Shown: positions 36,180 through 50,262 of the stretch, piece after piece
How the letters are laid out: every line of letters starts with the position of its first letter
How positions within the stretch are numbered: position 1 is the first letter of the stretch
Source: Numida meleagris
Taxonomy: Eukaryota; Chordata; Aves; Galliformes; Numididae
Direction: 5' to 3'
DNA: 64,000 nucleotides
Assembly (NCBI RefSeq): GCF_002078875.1
Contig: NC_034414.1
Coordinates: forward strand, 28,259,638-28,323,637
The notes under the pieces: generated by a model
Seen by the model: the letters and a program-made list of their open reading frames with translations, nothing else
Told to the model about the DNA's origin: nothing
Databases searched by the model: none
Made by a program: the position numbers and the translations under genes

Positions 36180-36380
36180 CCCCGTGACTTTTCCCAAGCT
36201 GCGCCTGGACAGAGAACTCATTGAGCAGAGGGCTGCAGGCTCCCCAGCAAAGCACTCACGGCACAGGGCCCCGCGCCTGCGGGCTGCCTGAGCAATTTGC
36301 ACCTTGGTCCGCTGGTGAGGAGGAGCGTTCGCGCAGCCAGAACTCTCTGCCTGTCATCGTTTTATGCAATAAGCAAAACA
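36180..36380. promoter_or_regulatory. CpG-containing intronic patch, possible regulatory element
   Basis: GC content and CpG count rise above the intronic background over about 150-200 bases. On the minus strand a TATA-like CATAAAA (near 36360) lies upstream of the GC-rich part, and a GTGAGT donor-like site follows at about 36254-36259. This could be an enhancer or a minor internal promoter; no transcript evidence is available. Confidence 0.25.
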
Positions 36381-36516
36381 AAACAAAAACACCTCCTATC
36401 AAACAGATCCAGATTGCAGGAATTCGTCTGTCTGAATCCCAAAACTTCCTGAGTGCACACACTGAAACTAAGATCTCCTCAAGAAAGTAGTCTCTTTTAA
36501 TGAGTTAGTATCTTAT

Positions 36517-36535
36517 TATATATATATATATATAT
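36517..36535. repeat. (TA)n microsatellite
   Basis: Nine to ten uninterrupted TA units. Confidence 0.9.
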
Positions 36536-37379
36536 TTCCAGTGAGGTATGCAAATTACACAGAGAATAAATGTACAAACTTAAACACACGATATTTGTAC
36601 TATGCCATAAAAATGGCAAGAATTTGTCTGCGTGTATTAAGATAAATGCATGGGAATGGAAATCATGGCATTATCTACCAGAATACAGAACTAATTGCCA
36701 GCCACTCCTCTTTGAAAGGTGTTCAAAGGCTAAAAGCAATGCATCTTGCTGGTATTGTTCAGCTGACATCAAACAGATATAACAATGCAAAACCCACCAC
36801 TGTCATCAGTTTTCATTTGTCCATCACTAGCAATCATACCACCACAGCTGAAGTAGCAGAGAGATCAGATTTTTCTCTTTGCTAGCATGCATATGGAAGT
36901 AGTCGCTATGAAAGTTCCATCTGTTCTACTACACCCTAATGAATATAAAACAGCTATGCTGTGGCAAACCAAGGGCCCAACTTGTCACTATCTCATCTAC
37001 AATTGTGGCCAAAAGCAGGCACTTAAGAGGATAACAGAGAAACAAGACAACCATATAGTTATTTCTCCCATGTATTCTTCCAGTCTCAACCATTTGTGGA
37101 TCAGAAACTTGCAGAAAGAGAGGGACTTTGCATTTAGAAAGTAGCTATAATTTTGTGCTTCCACCAGTTTGCCACATCCCTCCTCATAAACTTTTACTAT
37201 GACACCCTGCAGCTAGTTTTTGGCTCAACTACATATTGTGTGTGGAACACAGCACATACTTTGGTGTGATCTAAACCTGGCTCCAACCAGTTTTGTTTGT
37301 CGACCCTGGTTCTTCTGAAGGATGAGACAGTGAACAATCAGTTTGCAGTCTCTCCCTCCCTGCCTCTCACTGCTTTATG

Positions 37380-37580
37380 GATTCCTGCTTCATCTCTTTT
37401 ACACGCTGAAGAGTCCCAGCTGACCTAGTTGCTCCTTCTCTGAATGTTTTCCAGATCTACTCTATTCTCCCTAAGCTAGAGGGGATCAAAACAGCAAATA
37501 CAGTGACATTAAACGGTGGCTCTGACAACAGCCTTGTGGAAAGTTCCTTTGGTGCCATATGTCTAACAGGCAGAAGACAG
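37380..37580 (-). mobile_element. Old CR1-family trace
   Basis: The plus strand keeps the CR1 order in degraded form: CTGAAGAGTCCCAGCTGACC, GTTGCTCCTTCTCTGAATG, AATACAGTGACA and GGCTCTGACAACAGCCTTG. The element sense strand would be minus. The copy is short and diverged, so the call is tentative. Confidence 0.4.
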
Positions 37581-40500
37581 AATTAACTAGCACTAGCCCC
37601 TGGAGAGGCTCTTTCCTCCAAGCTATCACTCTAACAGCACTTAATTCCCTTAAAAACAAACATGAGTATTAATAGCAAGGTTATATTCCAACAGCCAGCA
37701 AAATCAGCTGGGAAATCCATACCATCAACTTCCCCAGCATGGGACCTGACATGAACCACATGCATTGTCACCCTAAAGACAGCCTCACTGGTAATAAAGG
37801 AACCATCAAATGCTACCTTGGCTCCAGCACACTGAAGTCAGCCCATTCCAGTCAGGCTGCTTACTGGAAACTTTGTTGTTGCCAAAGCCAAGTTTACGGA
37901 GGATAAGGAAAGCTTGCAGCCAAGCTAGGTTTAATGCCAGGTATGAAATTAAACTGCCATTTCACAAAGCAGCATATCTTTACTTCATGTGCAGGGTACT
38001 TAATAGCCCTGTTTGAGTTAATGGGGGATGCAGGCACAGAAAGATACAGAGAAAAAGCTTGCTTTCTTTCCCTATGTTAAATAGAGAGAGGAATGTTTAA
38101 GACAGCAAGTCAGTGAGAGACAAACAGCCTTCCCAGGACCAACAATAACATTACACTTTTTTTTTTTTTTTAGGCACTGTCACATTCCCTTTTTTCCTGC
38201 CGTCCCTGCTTTGACTTATGACAACCATCAGCCAAGCAGCTTAGTAGCACTCGCCAACTTGCTCATGCTGGGCTACAAAACCTTTGAGAGACAGCAAATC
38301 TAAGTTACAACAAATCCAGTGACAGTGAAAAAAAGATAGGGAATACATGCACACATGAAAGAGAGAATCACTGGCATAAATAACCATTTTACTTTAACTG
38401 TTCAGCTCTAAAATGCTAACTTGCTTCTTACCCTTGACTGCTTCTAACTCTCCTTAAAACACACTTAAAAATAGCATCTCTGAAGCCACTACTGCCTACT
38501 AATGTAGGAAAGCAGGGCTTGGACATCTGCAGTTGCTGTTATTTACACAACCATTTTCTCCCATTAATGATCTTCAGAGAAATAAGATGGTCAGATTCAT
38601 AAACAGTTCTCTCATGCCTGGTCCCTTAAGTACACACACTCAACCATACATCTAGTGTCTGCACAATAAAAACTAAAATGCTCGATGAGGTAAGGGACTC
38701 ATCTCACTGCCTAATAAACAAGATGCTTATTAAAAAGATGGGGTGCTTGTTTACCTTACAGAGTTAGAAGGGAGGGTGTCTAGTAGCATCGAACCGAAGG
38801 CTTGAGCTTGACAGCTCTCATGCTCAGCCTGCGGGGCTGTCTGCAGCTGAAGCACTGCTCCAGGTCCAGGCAGCCCCCAGCTGCCCGAGCTCATTGCTGG
38901 CAGAGGCAAAAGACCAAATACTGATCCTGGGGCTGCAAGGTGCTGGAGATGGTTAGGGTGGGACACAAGGAAGATCCACCATTCAAACACAGTTTATTAT
39001 TTTTTGAATATTGCTCTTCTGTACTCAATTTATTATTATATTAAAAAAAGGAGAGCAGCTGTGACACTGAAATCAACTACCTTGGAGAGATCCCTACATA
39101 TTTTCCTCAAGAGAAAAGAGTCCTCCTTCCAACTGAGGTAAAACAGAGGACGTAACCTCCCTCCACACCTCTCCCCAGCCCCACTGAACCTATGTGAATA
39201 GTCTAACTCAGAGCTGCTGGCTACTCCGCAAACAGGGCAGACTTGCTTCCTTTTCCCTCTCTCTCTTCTTTTGACCAGAAATTCCATCTGGACCAGAGAA
39301 ACTTTTCCCATGGAGTTCCCACAAAAAGCTTCAGTTTTAATGAACGAGCATTCATCAGAAGGGGAGGAAAAGGTCTTTTACTGAAAGATTCTTGACCAGC
39401 CCCTATTGTTAGTGCTGCAGTAGAGACCTGACTTCAAAATACGGTTTCTAAAAAATCACACACATACCTCTCCCAAATTTCTTTTGTTCAACTTAGAGTC
39501 TCTCCCGCATCAGGAACTAGTGCAGTACAGAATAAAAGGCAGCAGTAGGGATATCTAGTGCCAAGTTCCTTCTCACATCCTGTACCAACCCAAAAGCAAG
39601 GACTAAGTGTCTTTTTGCCTCTGTTTTCCTCCTGGTGAAAGAAAGCATTCGCCAATCTCTCAGGGAAGCTTAATTCAAATGGGGTTGATTTTCATTTTGG
39701 ATTAGCTTGTTGTTGCATTGCTCTGGTGGAGAAGAGGAGCCTTGAATGGTTTATTTTAGCATATCCTCTGTACCAGCATTAAAGTGCATTCATGTTGCAT
39801 AAGCTAGCTTTAATGCAAACAGGGCTTGAAGCCACTCTAGAACAGGTGCCTCAGCCCAAATACGGAGCGTACAGAAGCCGCAGGCAGAAAGCACAGTCTC
39901 ACTCCTAAGGGAAAGTTCAGCACATGTTATAACGGCAGCCCAAATGTGCATCCCTTCCACTTTGGAGGGGAAAGAGAACTGGAAAAGCCTTGGCTACACA
40001 CATTCACAAGGGTTGGCAGAACTACCATAGTAAGGCAATGAACAGGCACCAGCTGCTTGTCCCCAAAGCAGGGATATGGGTGGAGGAAGAGAAACAACCC
40101 CTTCTGTGTTTACTAGGAGCACAATGCCAGCTGAACAAACACAGCTCACGGGGACAGCATAAATCTCTCCTCACCTCTGTTAGTCATCAGTACTGCTACC
40201 CACTCCACCCTGTTCTGTCTGGGATTGTGGTCTTTCCAGGGTATTCTGGCTAATGTAAAAGTAAAGAAAAAAAACAAATCTTGCAGGTGCTCCCACACTG
40301 CACCAGTTTAGCAGTCCTTGCTTTACCTCGGTACTCACTCAATTTCATTTCTCAAGGCATAAACTACAGAAGAAACAGAGGTTATTACTTGTTCCAGTGC
40401 TGAACAAGTACAATGCGAAGTTTCAACAGGTGGCTTATAATTTTACAAATGCATTGTTCCAAGTGGCTCGTTAAACTTAAGCTATTCAGGAACACATCCC

Positions 40501-41544
40501 ATCCCTGCCATTTTCATTCCACTTAAAGCAGTAAAGCTGCCCTGCACTCCCTCCAGTGCAACATGATGAGAAGTCTGCTTATATCTACCTCAAGCTTGAA
40601 ATGATGAAGGGCTGAAGGAGTGAAGCCTGTCCTATGGATCAGAGTGAACTTGCTTAAGATAAATGGACAACACATGCAGAATCTGTGGGCATTACATACT
40701 GCCCAGGTAGGAAGGGAGCCTGCTCCAGAGTTTCCAAACCACACAGGATTAAAGCTCAATGCATGGCAGCTGAAAGCTACCTGTCCCAGCAACTCTTAAC
40801 TCTCTTTAAGACAGGGCTCGGACTCTTACTACCATCCTGTCTGTCAAGCAGCCAGTCACACAGACCTAGCTCTAGGACAAGGCACACTAGCAGAAGAATG
40901 GCAGAAAGAAGACAGTACTATTTTTTATGGCTACAGTACATTGTCCTGGCAAGAAAAAAAAGAAGTTAAATAATTTGTGTGACAATAAACAATGCATTAG
41001 ACAGAGCTCTGATTAAATCCTAGTTCATTAGAGCATATTAAAAGTTGTGTCATACTCATAAGCAAACAAGGGAAATAGACACTATGTACAGTCACTGTGA
41101 GACAGTTGCCCAGTGCTGCAGGTTAAGAAAAAAATGCTCCAGGAGGATGAAGCTCTCTGTGAAACAGCTTTTCTGTACTGCAAGTGATCATTAGATGCGT
41201 CTGGCATCAAATTCCTGTAAGCGATCATTTTGGCTTTTGGAACACATCCATTTTGCAGATGAAAATTCAGGAAAGAATTCAAAGTCATCTTGACAAATGG
41301 TTTGAAATCAGTATCATCACAACTTACAAATACAAAGCATAACAACCCGCAGAGAGAAATCCAATGCATGGAAAGGAAATTACTGACAAGATAATAACAC
41401 TTGGAAAAATATGGTCAGGAGTTTAGGTAGACCACAAAAAAAGTCTTCAACTTTGTGATGTTTCAAACAACACAGTTAGTTGTGGGATGTAGTGACAGGG
41501 GCCTCATATATGAGAAACAGGTACTGTTGACTTGTGAGCCTCTA

Positions 41545-41990
41545 AATCAGCACAGTGTCCAGCTGTGGGCAGTGCCCTTTGAGAGAGAGGTGGACCATTT
41601 GGCAAGAGTGCAGAAGAGAGCAAAAGAACAGGCAGAGGTCTAGGAAACTTGATCTATGAGAAAATGCTGAAAGAATTCCATTTGTTTAGTCTAGGGATGA
41701 CATACAGTCTTCTGAGACTTAAAAGCTGTTATATTAAAAAAAAGAGATGGCCATAGATCATTTTTTTCTTCCCCATGGGTATTTCAAGTAGCAGACAGTT
41801 TACTTAGAGAAGGGAGATTTAGGTTTGATATAAAAACACCCCAGCAATTAACGATTTGCCCATTGGAAGAGCCAGAGGAATCGCTGTCCCCATTTCAGGC
41901 ACAAGTTGTACACATTAGAGCTGCAGTTAGCTGGATATGACCCTGAGCTGAATTGAGGTGGAACAAACCTCTTCAGGTCTTTTCTGCTCT
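41545..41990 (+). mobile_element. Old CR1-family LINE 3' relic
   Basis: In plus orientation it follows the 3' end of old CR1 elements. The order is GTCCAGCTGTGGGCAGTGC, AAGAGTGCAGAAGAGAGCAA, GAAACTTGATCTATGAGAAA, TTTGTTTAGTCTAGGGATGA, GATTTAGGTTTGATATAAAA and a degraded TCTTCAGGTCTTTTCTGC end. It is diverged from any consensus I recall, with indels. Confidence 0.65.
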
Positions 41991-44900
41991 CCTCACATGG
42001 GCTGATAAGCTCCAGCAGATCCTATATAACTGAGGCATCCTCTTTGCAAGCACAGCCTGAAGTCTTCAAGGGATTTGAGCGAGCTTAAGTTTCCAGACTT
42101 TGGGATTTGATCTTCCCAATGCATCTGGCTGCCATGTACAGCATGACAGCTGTAGCTCTGCAGTACCTTCATGACAACAGCTTCTAGCATGAGCAGAGAA
42201 AGTTTGGCACCAAAATTGAGCGCTGTTCAGTTCTTTACATCAGGACAGTTCCTTAGCAGTAGAAATGCTTCCAACCTCAGATGCTGCTTTTGTGACTTTG
42301 TAAGGAAGCTACCCAGAGCCCATGGTTTTCCTCTTGCAACTCCACTTTTTCATTTCACGTAGCTTCTAACCACTGCTAGCTCGTGGCATACCTAACCTTG
42401 AGATAAGCCACCTGTCTTTGAACATAGTCATTCATTTTCCCTATTCTCCTTTCTTGCTGCACTCTTTCCATACTGAGAAACGCTTTTCAATAAAATGAGA
42501 AGCCATAGGTGTTTCCACTGGAGCCTTAACATTACTGGGAAACTATTTTTCACTTCCACACCTGTTTTTAATAGTACTTGGAACAACTACCATAGCAATT
42601 CTTGGAGAGTTTGCCTACCTCTGCTGGCTGGACTATACGAGCACAGCATTTTTACAGTATTGTAAGTGTATAATTAATTATAGGACACCAAACAGAAAGC
42701 TTTTGAAAACTGTCAGAGGCAGGTAAGAAATATTTCAGACTGGTCTACCTAATTAGAGTATCATCCCTCTTTTACGCTACTGCTAGAGAGTAGGAGAGGG
42801 GAGAGAAAGAGGCAAGCGTGCAGTGCGATGAGTCTCTTCATGTAATGACAGATCAGCTTCTTCCTGCAGCGCTTAGCACTTAACCAGGAGGCAAAGGGAA
42901 CCGCCTCCAACAGGAGCACTAGCACTCACTGCTGGACAGGCATCTTGAGCCAAGCAGTCTCTGGGCAAAATGGTGAGGGTCTAGAAACTCAATGACCTAG
43001 TGTATGGGATTCAGATATTTGACAAAGAAACAACTCCCACCATGTCTGCCAGCAGATAGCTCCTTCCCACAGTCTGGGCTGAAAGGCAAGAGAAAGACTA
43101 CAGGGTGATACTATCTCTGAAGTCAGTATTTTTCCCAGAAGGATTTTGCTGAATTGCAGCCTTACATAGCCTTATGCTGTGCAATCTGGGGGTCCCAACC
43201 GTATATAGATCTACTGCAGCTTTGTGCTATCAAAGCCTGTTCAGTAAGAACAAGATGACATGGGAGAATGATGATGTCAGCAAGATCATGTTTCCATGCA
43301 TTACAACTGATGAAACCAGAAAAATGCCCTTCCATTCATGTGCCAACTTAACACATCTTCCTCCCTCACGTCCTCCCAGATATTGAAGGCTGCCTTGCTT
43401 TTTAAACACACAGTCCCATCTTTTGCCTGGCTGCGAGGGTAGGTTCTGTGCACATCCTTCTTCCCTGACTCTTCAGAGACAACCTTTGGGATATTCTACC
43501 AGGAGACTTTTCCCTCTACTTATTTGCCTTTCAAAAGCCTGAAAAACATGCAGCTAAGACACCTCTGAGTTGTACCACAAAACGTACTCACTGATCCCTA
43601 TTGACCACTTTATTTTGGTGGACTGGAAAAATGCAAAAATGTCAGGATCACGAAGAGAAGAGGAACATGAGGATAGCAGCTTTTATTCATCTTCTCCATA
43701 CAGAAATATACGCAGCACTTTTACAACAAAGCTCATAGTTCTGTTAACATGAGGCTGTTGAAAGAAAACACAGCTGGCATTTACCTCAAATGTTCTACAC
43801 TGCTCCTCTACAAGCCCTGCTGATGGTCCTGCAGGACCTTGCACATTTTCCATCTTCTCTTCGTCTCCTCACTCCATCACTAAGGTCCACTGAAGTCTAG
43901 AACATCTTTTCCATCCTAAAGCGGCAACAAGAAAAGGAAGCTTTCACAGGACAATTAGGGCTTTCTAGTCGTTCTGGTACACAGCTCTGCTCTTTCATAG
44001 CATTGTGCTCTATTAGGTGATATCCACAGCCTCCCTGTACAATGTTGAGGGGAGCAGACACTTTCGGAGATGCTGTTCCATGTACCACTGAACCCATTTT
44101 TCATTCAGTTGGCTTCCTGCAAACCACTTAGGTCCTCAATTTCATAACTGCCAAACCCTAGCAGAGCTTTTTGTTTTAGGAGAGGCCTAGTAAGTCTATG
44201 CTTTTCCAAAAGGAATGTGGGAGCTCAGGACCAGCCATTATTTCTAAACCACTTCTCCTTATCTGTGGCTCCTCAGAAATGCTATAATCTTTCCCTTGAA
44301 TTTGACGGGAACATTCCAAGAAAGGCAAGGTGTGCCAATACATGTAGTCTATCAGCAGGCATCAGTGTATGCTCAAATGGATGCCTGAAGTGCAGATCCA
44401 AGCACAAGTCTGCACTGAATTGTGTTAGTAAATACAGTGAGGAACTCGCTTCAGCAAATGAATGTAATCCTTTCAATATGAATCAATTCCTACTAAAAAG
44501 CAAAACAAACTCCATAAAGTTGACCCTCCAAATTTTTATCAGTTTAAGCCAAAATGCAATTGTTGGGGGTTTTTTTGGCTTTTTTTTTTTTCTTTTACCT
44601 TGGCTTCTTATATCTTTGACACCTACTGCCCCCCTCCTACTGCTCCCTGTCCACTCTCCTTAACTGGCAGCTGTAGTAGTCATGACTCTATGTCTAGAGT
44701 AATTTGTTTTCTTTCTTTGGGGGATAGGGAGGGGGGAGTGACTGAATTCTTTGGGAATGATTTATCACACAGCACTCAGGGGGAGCTTCATTTATTTGCC
44801 TAGCTGCATATGGTTTAACACCTATGGTTGCATGCCGCTTATTATACAATGTTATTTTTCCCACTTGTATACTTTGCACCTTTTCATAGAGCAGATTAAC

Positions 44901-47167
44901 TGGTCCCCAGTGGCATGTTATTTATGACTTTGTTTGCTGGCTGTCTGGGAAGGGTCCTGGTCCTGCTCTCCCCTACGTACTCCCTTCTTCACCACACCTG
45001 TCCCACTGAGACTGTGGGAGAATCACAATCAGGTATGACACATCAGACCTCCTCAGAACTTCCAAGAAAAGACAAAGATCCTCCATGCAGTCATAAAGAG
45101 CAGTGGTTGAACCACAGATGGAGCAGGAAGGAAAGGAGGGATAGAGCAAGAGAAAAACAATGCTGCACATTATGTCTTCCAAGGAAGCACTAACTCAGCA
45201 GAGAAGAGCACAGCAATTTGCAGTGCAAACTGAAAGGAATTAGTAAGTTTTTGTGTAATATTCAATATCAGCTTCTCCTGATCTTGCTTCATTTTCAGAA
45301 ACTAAATTAAAATGAATTCCTAAACAAAACCAACCACCCATCAGCCCCCAAACAAAAAAAACCCTCGTTAAAAGGAAGGAGGAGAAGAAAGGAATACCAT
45401 CAAGGTTTGAAGATAAATATTTCTGACAGGTGAGACAATAAAGTGACAGGTTTTAGCGCAATAGTTCTGACAGCTCAGAGGAGGACTATATTGGGAAGCA
45501 CTGACTCAAGATGCAGGACAAGAGCCTGCAGACAGCAGAAAACACAAAAGCTTTCCGACTCATGGTTCCGTTTCATGAACTCTTGTTCTAGATATCATGT
45601 CTGACAGCTATGGGGAAGTTCAAAAGACACTGCTCCTAGGTATTAAGCCCAGAGCAGAGGCAGGTACCAAAACATTCAGCAAGGAGGGCTGCAGTCCACA
45701 TTAGGATGTTGTCCCCATGCACAAAGTGCTCCAGCAGATCCAGTGTCACTGTAACAATTTATTCAGATGTCACTAGACCATACTTGTGCCAATCTACCTC
45801 CCTCTCTCAATCTGTTTTCTGCTGAAGGGAGATCACCTTTTGATTCCTCCACTTGGTAGCCTAACACTAAGGAGCCACAGACTGTGGGGAAGAGCCTACA
45901 ATCCTGCGATAGACATTTGGATAGTAACATTAACACAATGTCATGGAGAGAAAGTAAGATTGGAACTAACACAACCAGTTTAGTAGAAGCAGAAAGAAGG
46001 AGAAAAGTAGTGGGAGGAGAAGCAGAAGCCCGTGGTCTCACATGTCTTTAAATAATGAGGTGGGGAGTGCAGCGTGCCAAGACAGGACAGCTAAGGAATG
46101 CGGCTGAGAAGACAGAAAGGGATCAGCACAGGTGAGAAACTGCCCCCTTTGAAACAGTGCTTCGCTTTTCAAGAGTCTCATCTGAATCCACCTTCAGCTC
46201 CCTGGTCTCTGTACTGTTCCAAGTTTCCAAGGCACAAGGAAATTTGTTTCAACTCCAAATAGCAATACATTAAATATGAATGGATACAGTCTCTCCTTAT
46301 TCTAGAAAATAACATAAGAGTTCAAGCTCCTTGGGCTTAGTCCTCACTACTAAAAAGAAAAGCCTGCTAACAAATCAAACAAATTTTTGCCTATTCTTGG
46401 CTATTTTTGGTGTATCCCACCAAAACTGCCATTTTCTTTTTTAAGGGCAAATCAGTAGACTCTGCCTTGTTATATGTTGGTTGGCCTCACTCAACAATCT
46501 GACTCAGGAGGAACTGCACCAATTCTCAAAGTAGGTGGCTTAAAAGCAGACTCCTTGTTAATGCTAGAAAGATACCATGAGCCTAAGGAAGCATGAGTAT
46601 ATTTCTCCTGGGAGCAACCACTACTCCTGGTCATTAGGAAAGTCATGTAGCAAAATGGTATCACTTCCTAGATGAGTACTGTAGGGAGCTATTGTGGAGT
46701 GCTGTGTAGGCTTTCTCACTTTGTTTTCCTCTCTTGTAAGTGGGAAAAAAAAATTGAGACAAAGCAGACAAACCACAGAACTTGCGCCCAGATAATACAC
46801 CTGATACAACCACATTCCACCTCACTGTGCATACCTTTTGGAGAAAAACCACATTGTCATGCCACACCTGAAAGTACACAGGCTTCTTTTGGGGTGGCTG
46901 GGTTTGTTTGCTTCTTCTTCTTCTAGGACACCACATGAATTCAACTGAAAAAAGAACTGGAAGGTGAATACTGCCATTCTTATTTTCAAAGCTCCTTTAC
47001 ACTTACAACCCTGTCTACTAAGAGCTCCAGACAGCAGAAAGCTCTATCATCACTGGAAGGCTGTCACATAAGATGCTTGCATGATGCCTGAGTGCCAGAG
47101 CTGAATAGAATAGGCCATGTGGAGTTGGCTCCCATTCAACAAGCAGGATTTGGAAATAAACAGCTAC

Positions 47168-47183
47168 TTTTTTTTTTTTTTTT
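47168..47183. repeat. T16 homopolymer tract
   Basis: An uninterrupted run of T on the plus strand. Confidence 0.85.
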
Positions 47184-48754
47184 AAACTAGGCACACACAA
47201 ACCTGTCTTCAGCTGCTAACCTTAATGTATTACTCATTCTTCCTCTTCAATAACGTCATGTTCAAAACCCCTGTGACTACAGAATATTTACTTGAGGCTG
47301 CTACTGCTGGTTTCTCTAGAGCTGTTTATTTTTCCATGCATGAGCTCATTACATCACTCTGTGGTTTTCTTAAAGGTTGTCAGGGCAAGCTGGATATAGG
47401 CTGGAATCTCTTGCTAATCAAAACCAAATCACTAAGTAGCACAAATGAATTTGGAGATAACCCAACTCTGGAAACAAGGAACAAGCACGGATTCATCAGT
47501 GGAGATGGGGTGCTCCCAAACAGGCTGCCATCACATTTATATTCTTGGAAGCAAGATTCATTATCAAGTACTTCCCTAGAGTAAGAACTATTAAAGAAAA
47601 AAATCATTTGGATTGTTCTAGGCTGGAGTACACTGGGAGGAGGAGGTAGTACAAGTTTGAAACAGTGAAAGTAGCACAAAAAGGCAATCCCTACCCATGC
47701 TGATTAGGGAATGGCCATTGCAAAGGTCCCATTTGTGTCTCTTCCCGTCCTGGCAGTCTTAAAAATAAATGACACATCACAAAGGTAAGTGCTAAACAAC
47801 AGGCTTACTTTAGGGGCTATGTGTGTGTGTGCACATGGGTGTGCACATTTGGAAAAGGTGGAAATCAATTCAAACCAAACATCAAAATATTTTTGTCATC
47901 TTTCCACAGCAAACAAAATATTTTGTGTTGATCTAGATGTTCCCTTTACCTTAAAAAAAAAAACAAAACTGAATTCTGGGTTTTTAAAATTCACAAAAAA
48001 GCAAAAGGCTTAGTTTGTGAGTGTAGAAAAACACAACTTTCCTCCTACTCAGCAGTCTAGATGTTACAGCACGTTCACATTTTGATTCCTGTCTCTGGCC
48101 AAGAGTATTTCAACCTGCATTTCACCCCAACGAGAAAGAGTTCTGGTCATCATTTGATAAGGTGGACTAGGATAAAAGCACTGTCGATCCCTCCTAGCAA
48201 TGTTGTTCTGCCTAACACAGAAAAATTCACTGGCAAAACATCCTGAGACATATGATATCTCAGACAAGTACTCTAATCAACAGGATAGAGTAATTCTGAT
48301 TTTCCTGATTTCTAGCTTAATTAATATTTACAAATACCATGCAAAATGTAAGTGCTCCAAAAGAAAGGCTGTTTCAGGAGAACCTCTCCTGTTCATCAGC
48401 ACTGAATGGAAAGTAGAACATTGGGATTTCAAATGCAGCTCTTGTGAGATACAGACTACACATGTAATATGGGAATTTTCTTCTAGGAGGAACCAGGGGT
48501 GTCACTAGTTCTGCAATGCTCAACAATCTGTTGGCTGGTTCATTCCAAAGGGATGCAGGAAATTCCGACTCAGACTGCTTTCAGTTCTGCTCTCTCAGTA
48601 GCAAGAAAGAGTCCTACACATCCCTACTACCAAGATGGATACAACAAATTCTGCAAATCTTCCCAACTGCTTCACTCCCGCCAGGTACGCAGCTACACAG
48701 ACGTCAATGGACGCAAGGCCCAGATACATTCAAGGCCTGAAGCCATGCTGTGAA

Positions 48755-50262
<1,508 letters not shown>

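Noticed and set aside
44217..44663. A 148-codon plus-strand open frame with a hydrophobic end
   Set aside because: The hydrophobic part is just a translated T-rich tract, and no homology or signals were seen.
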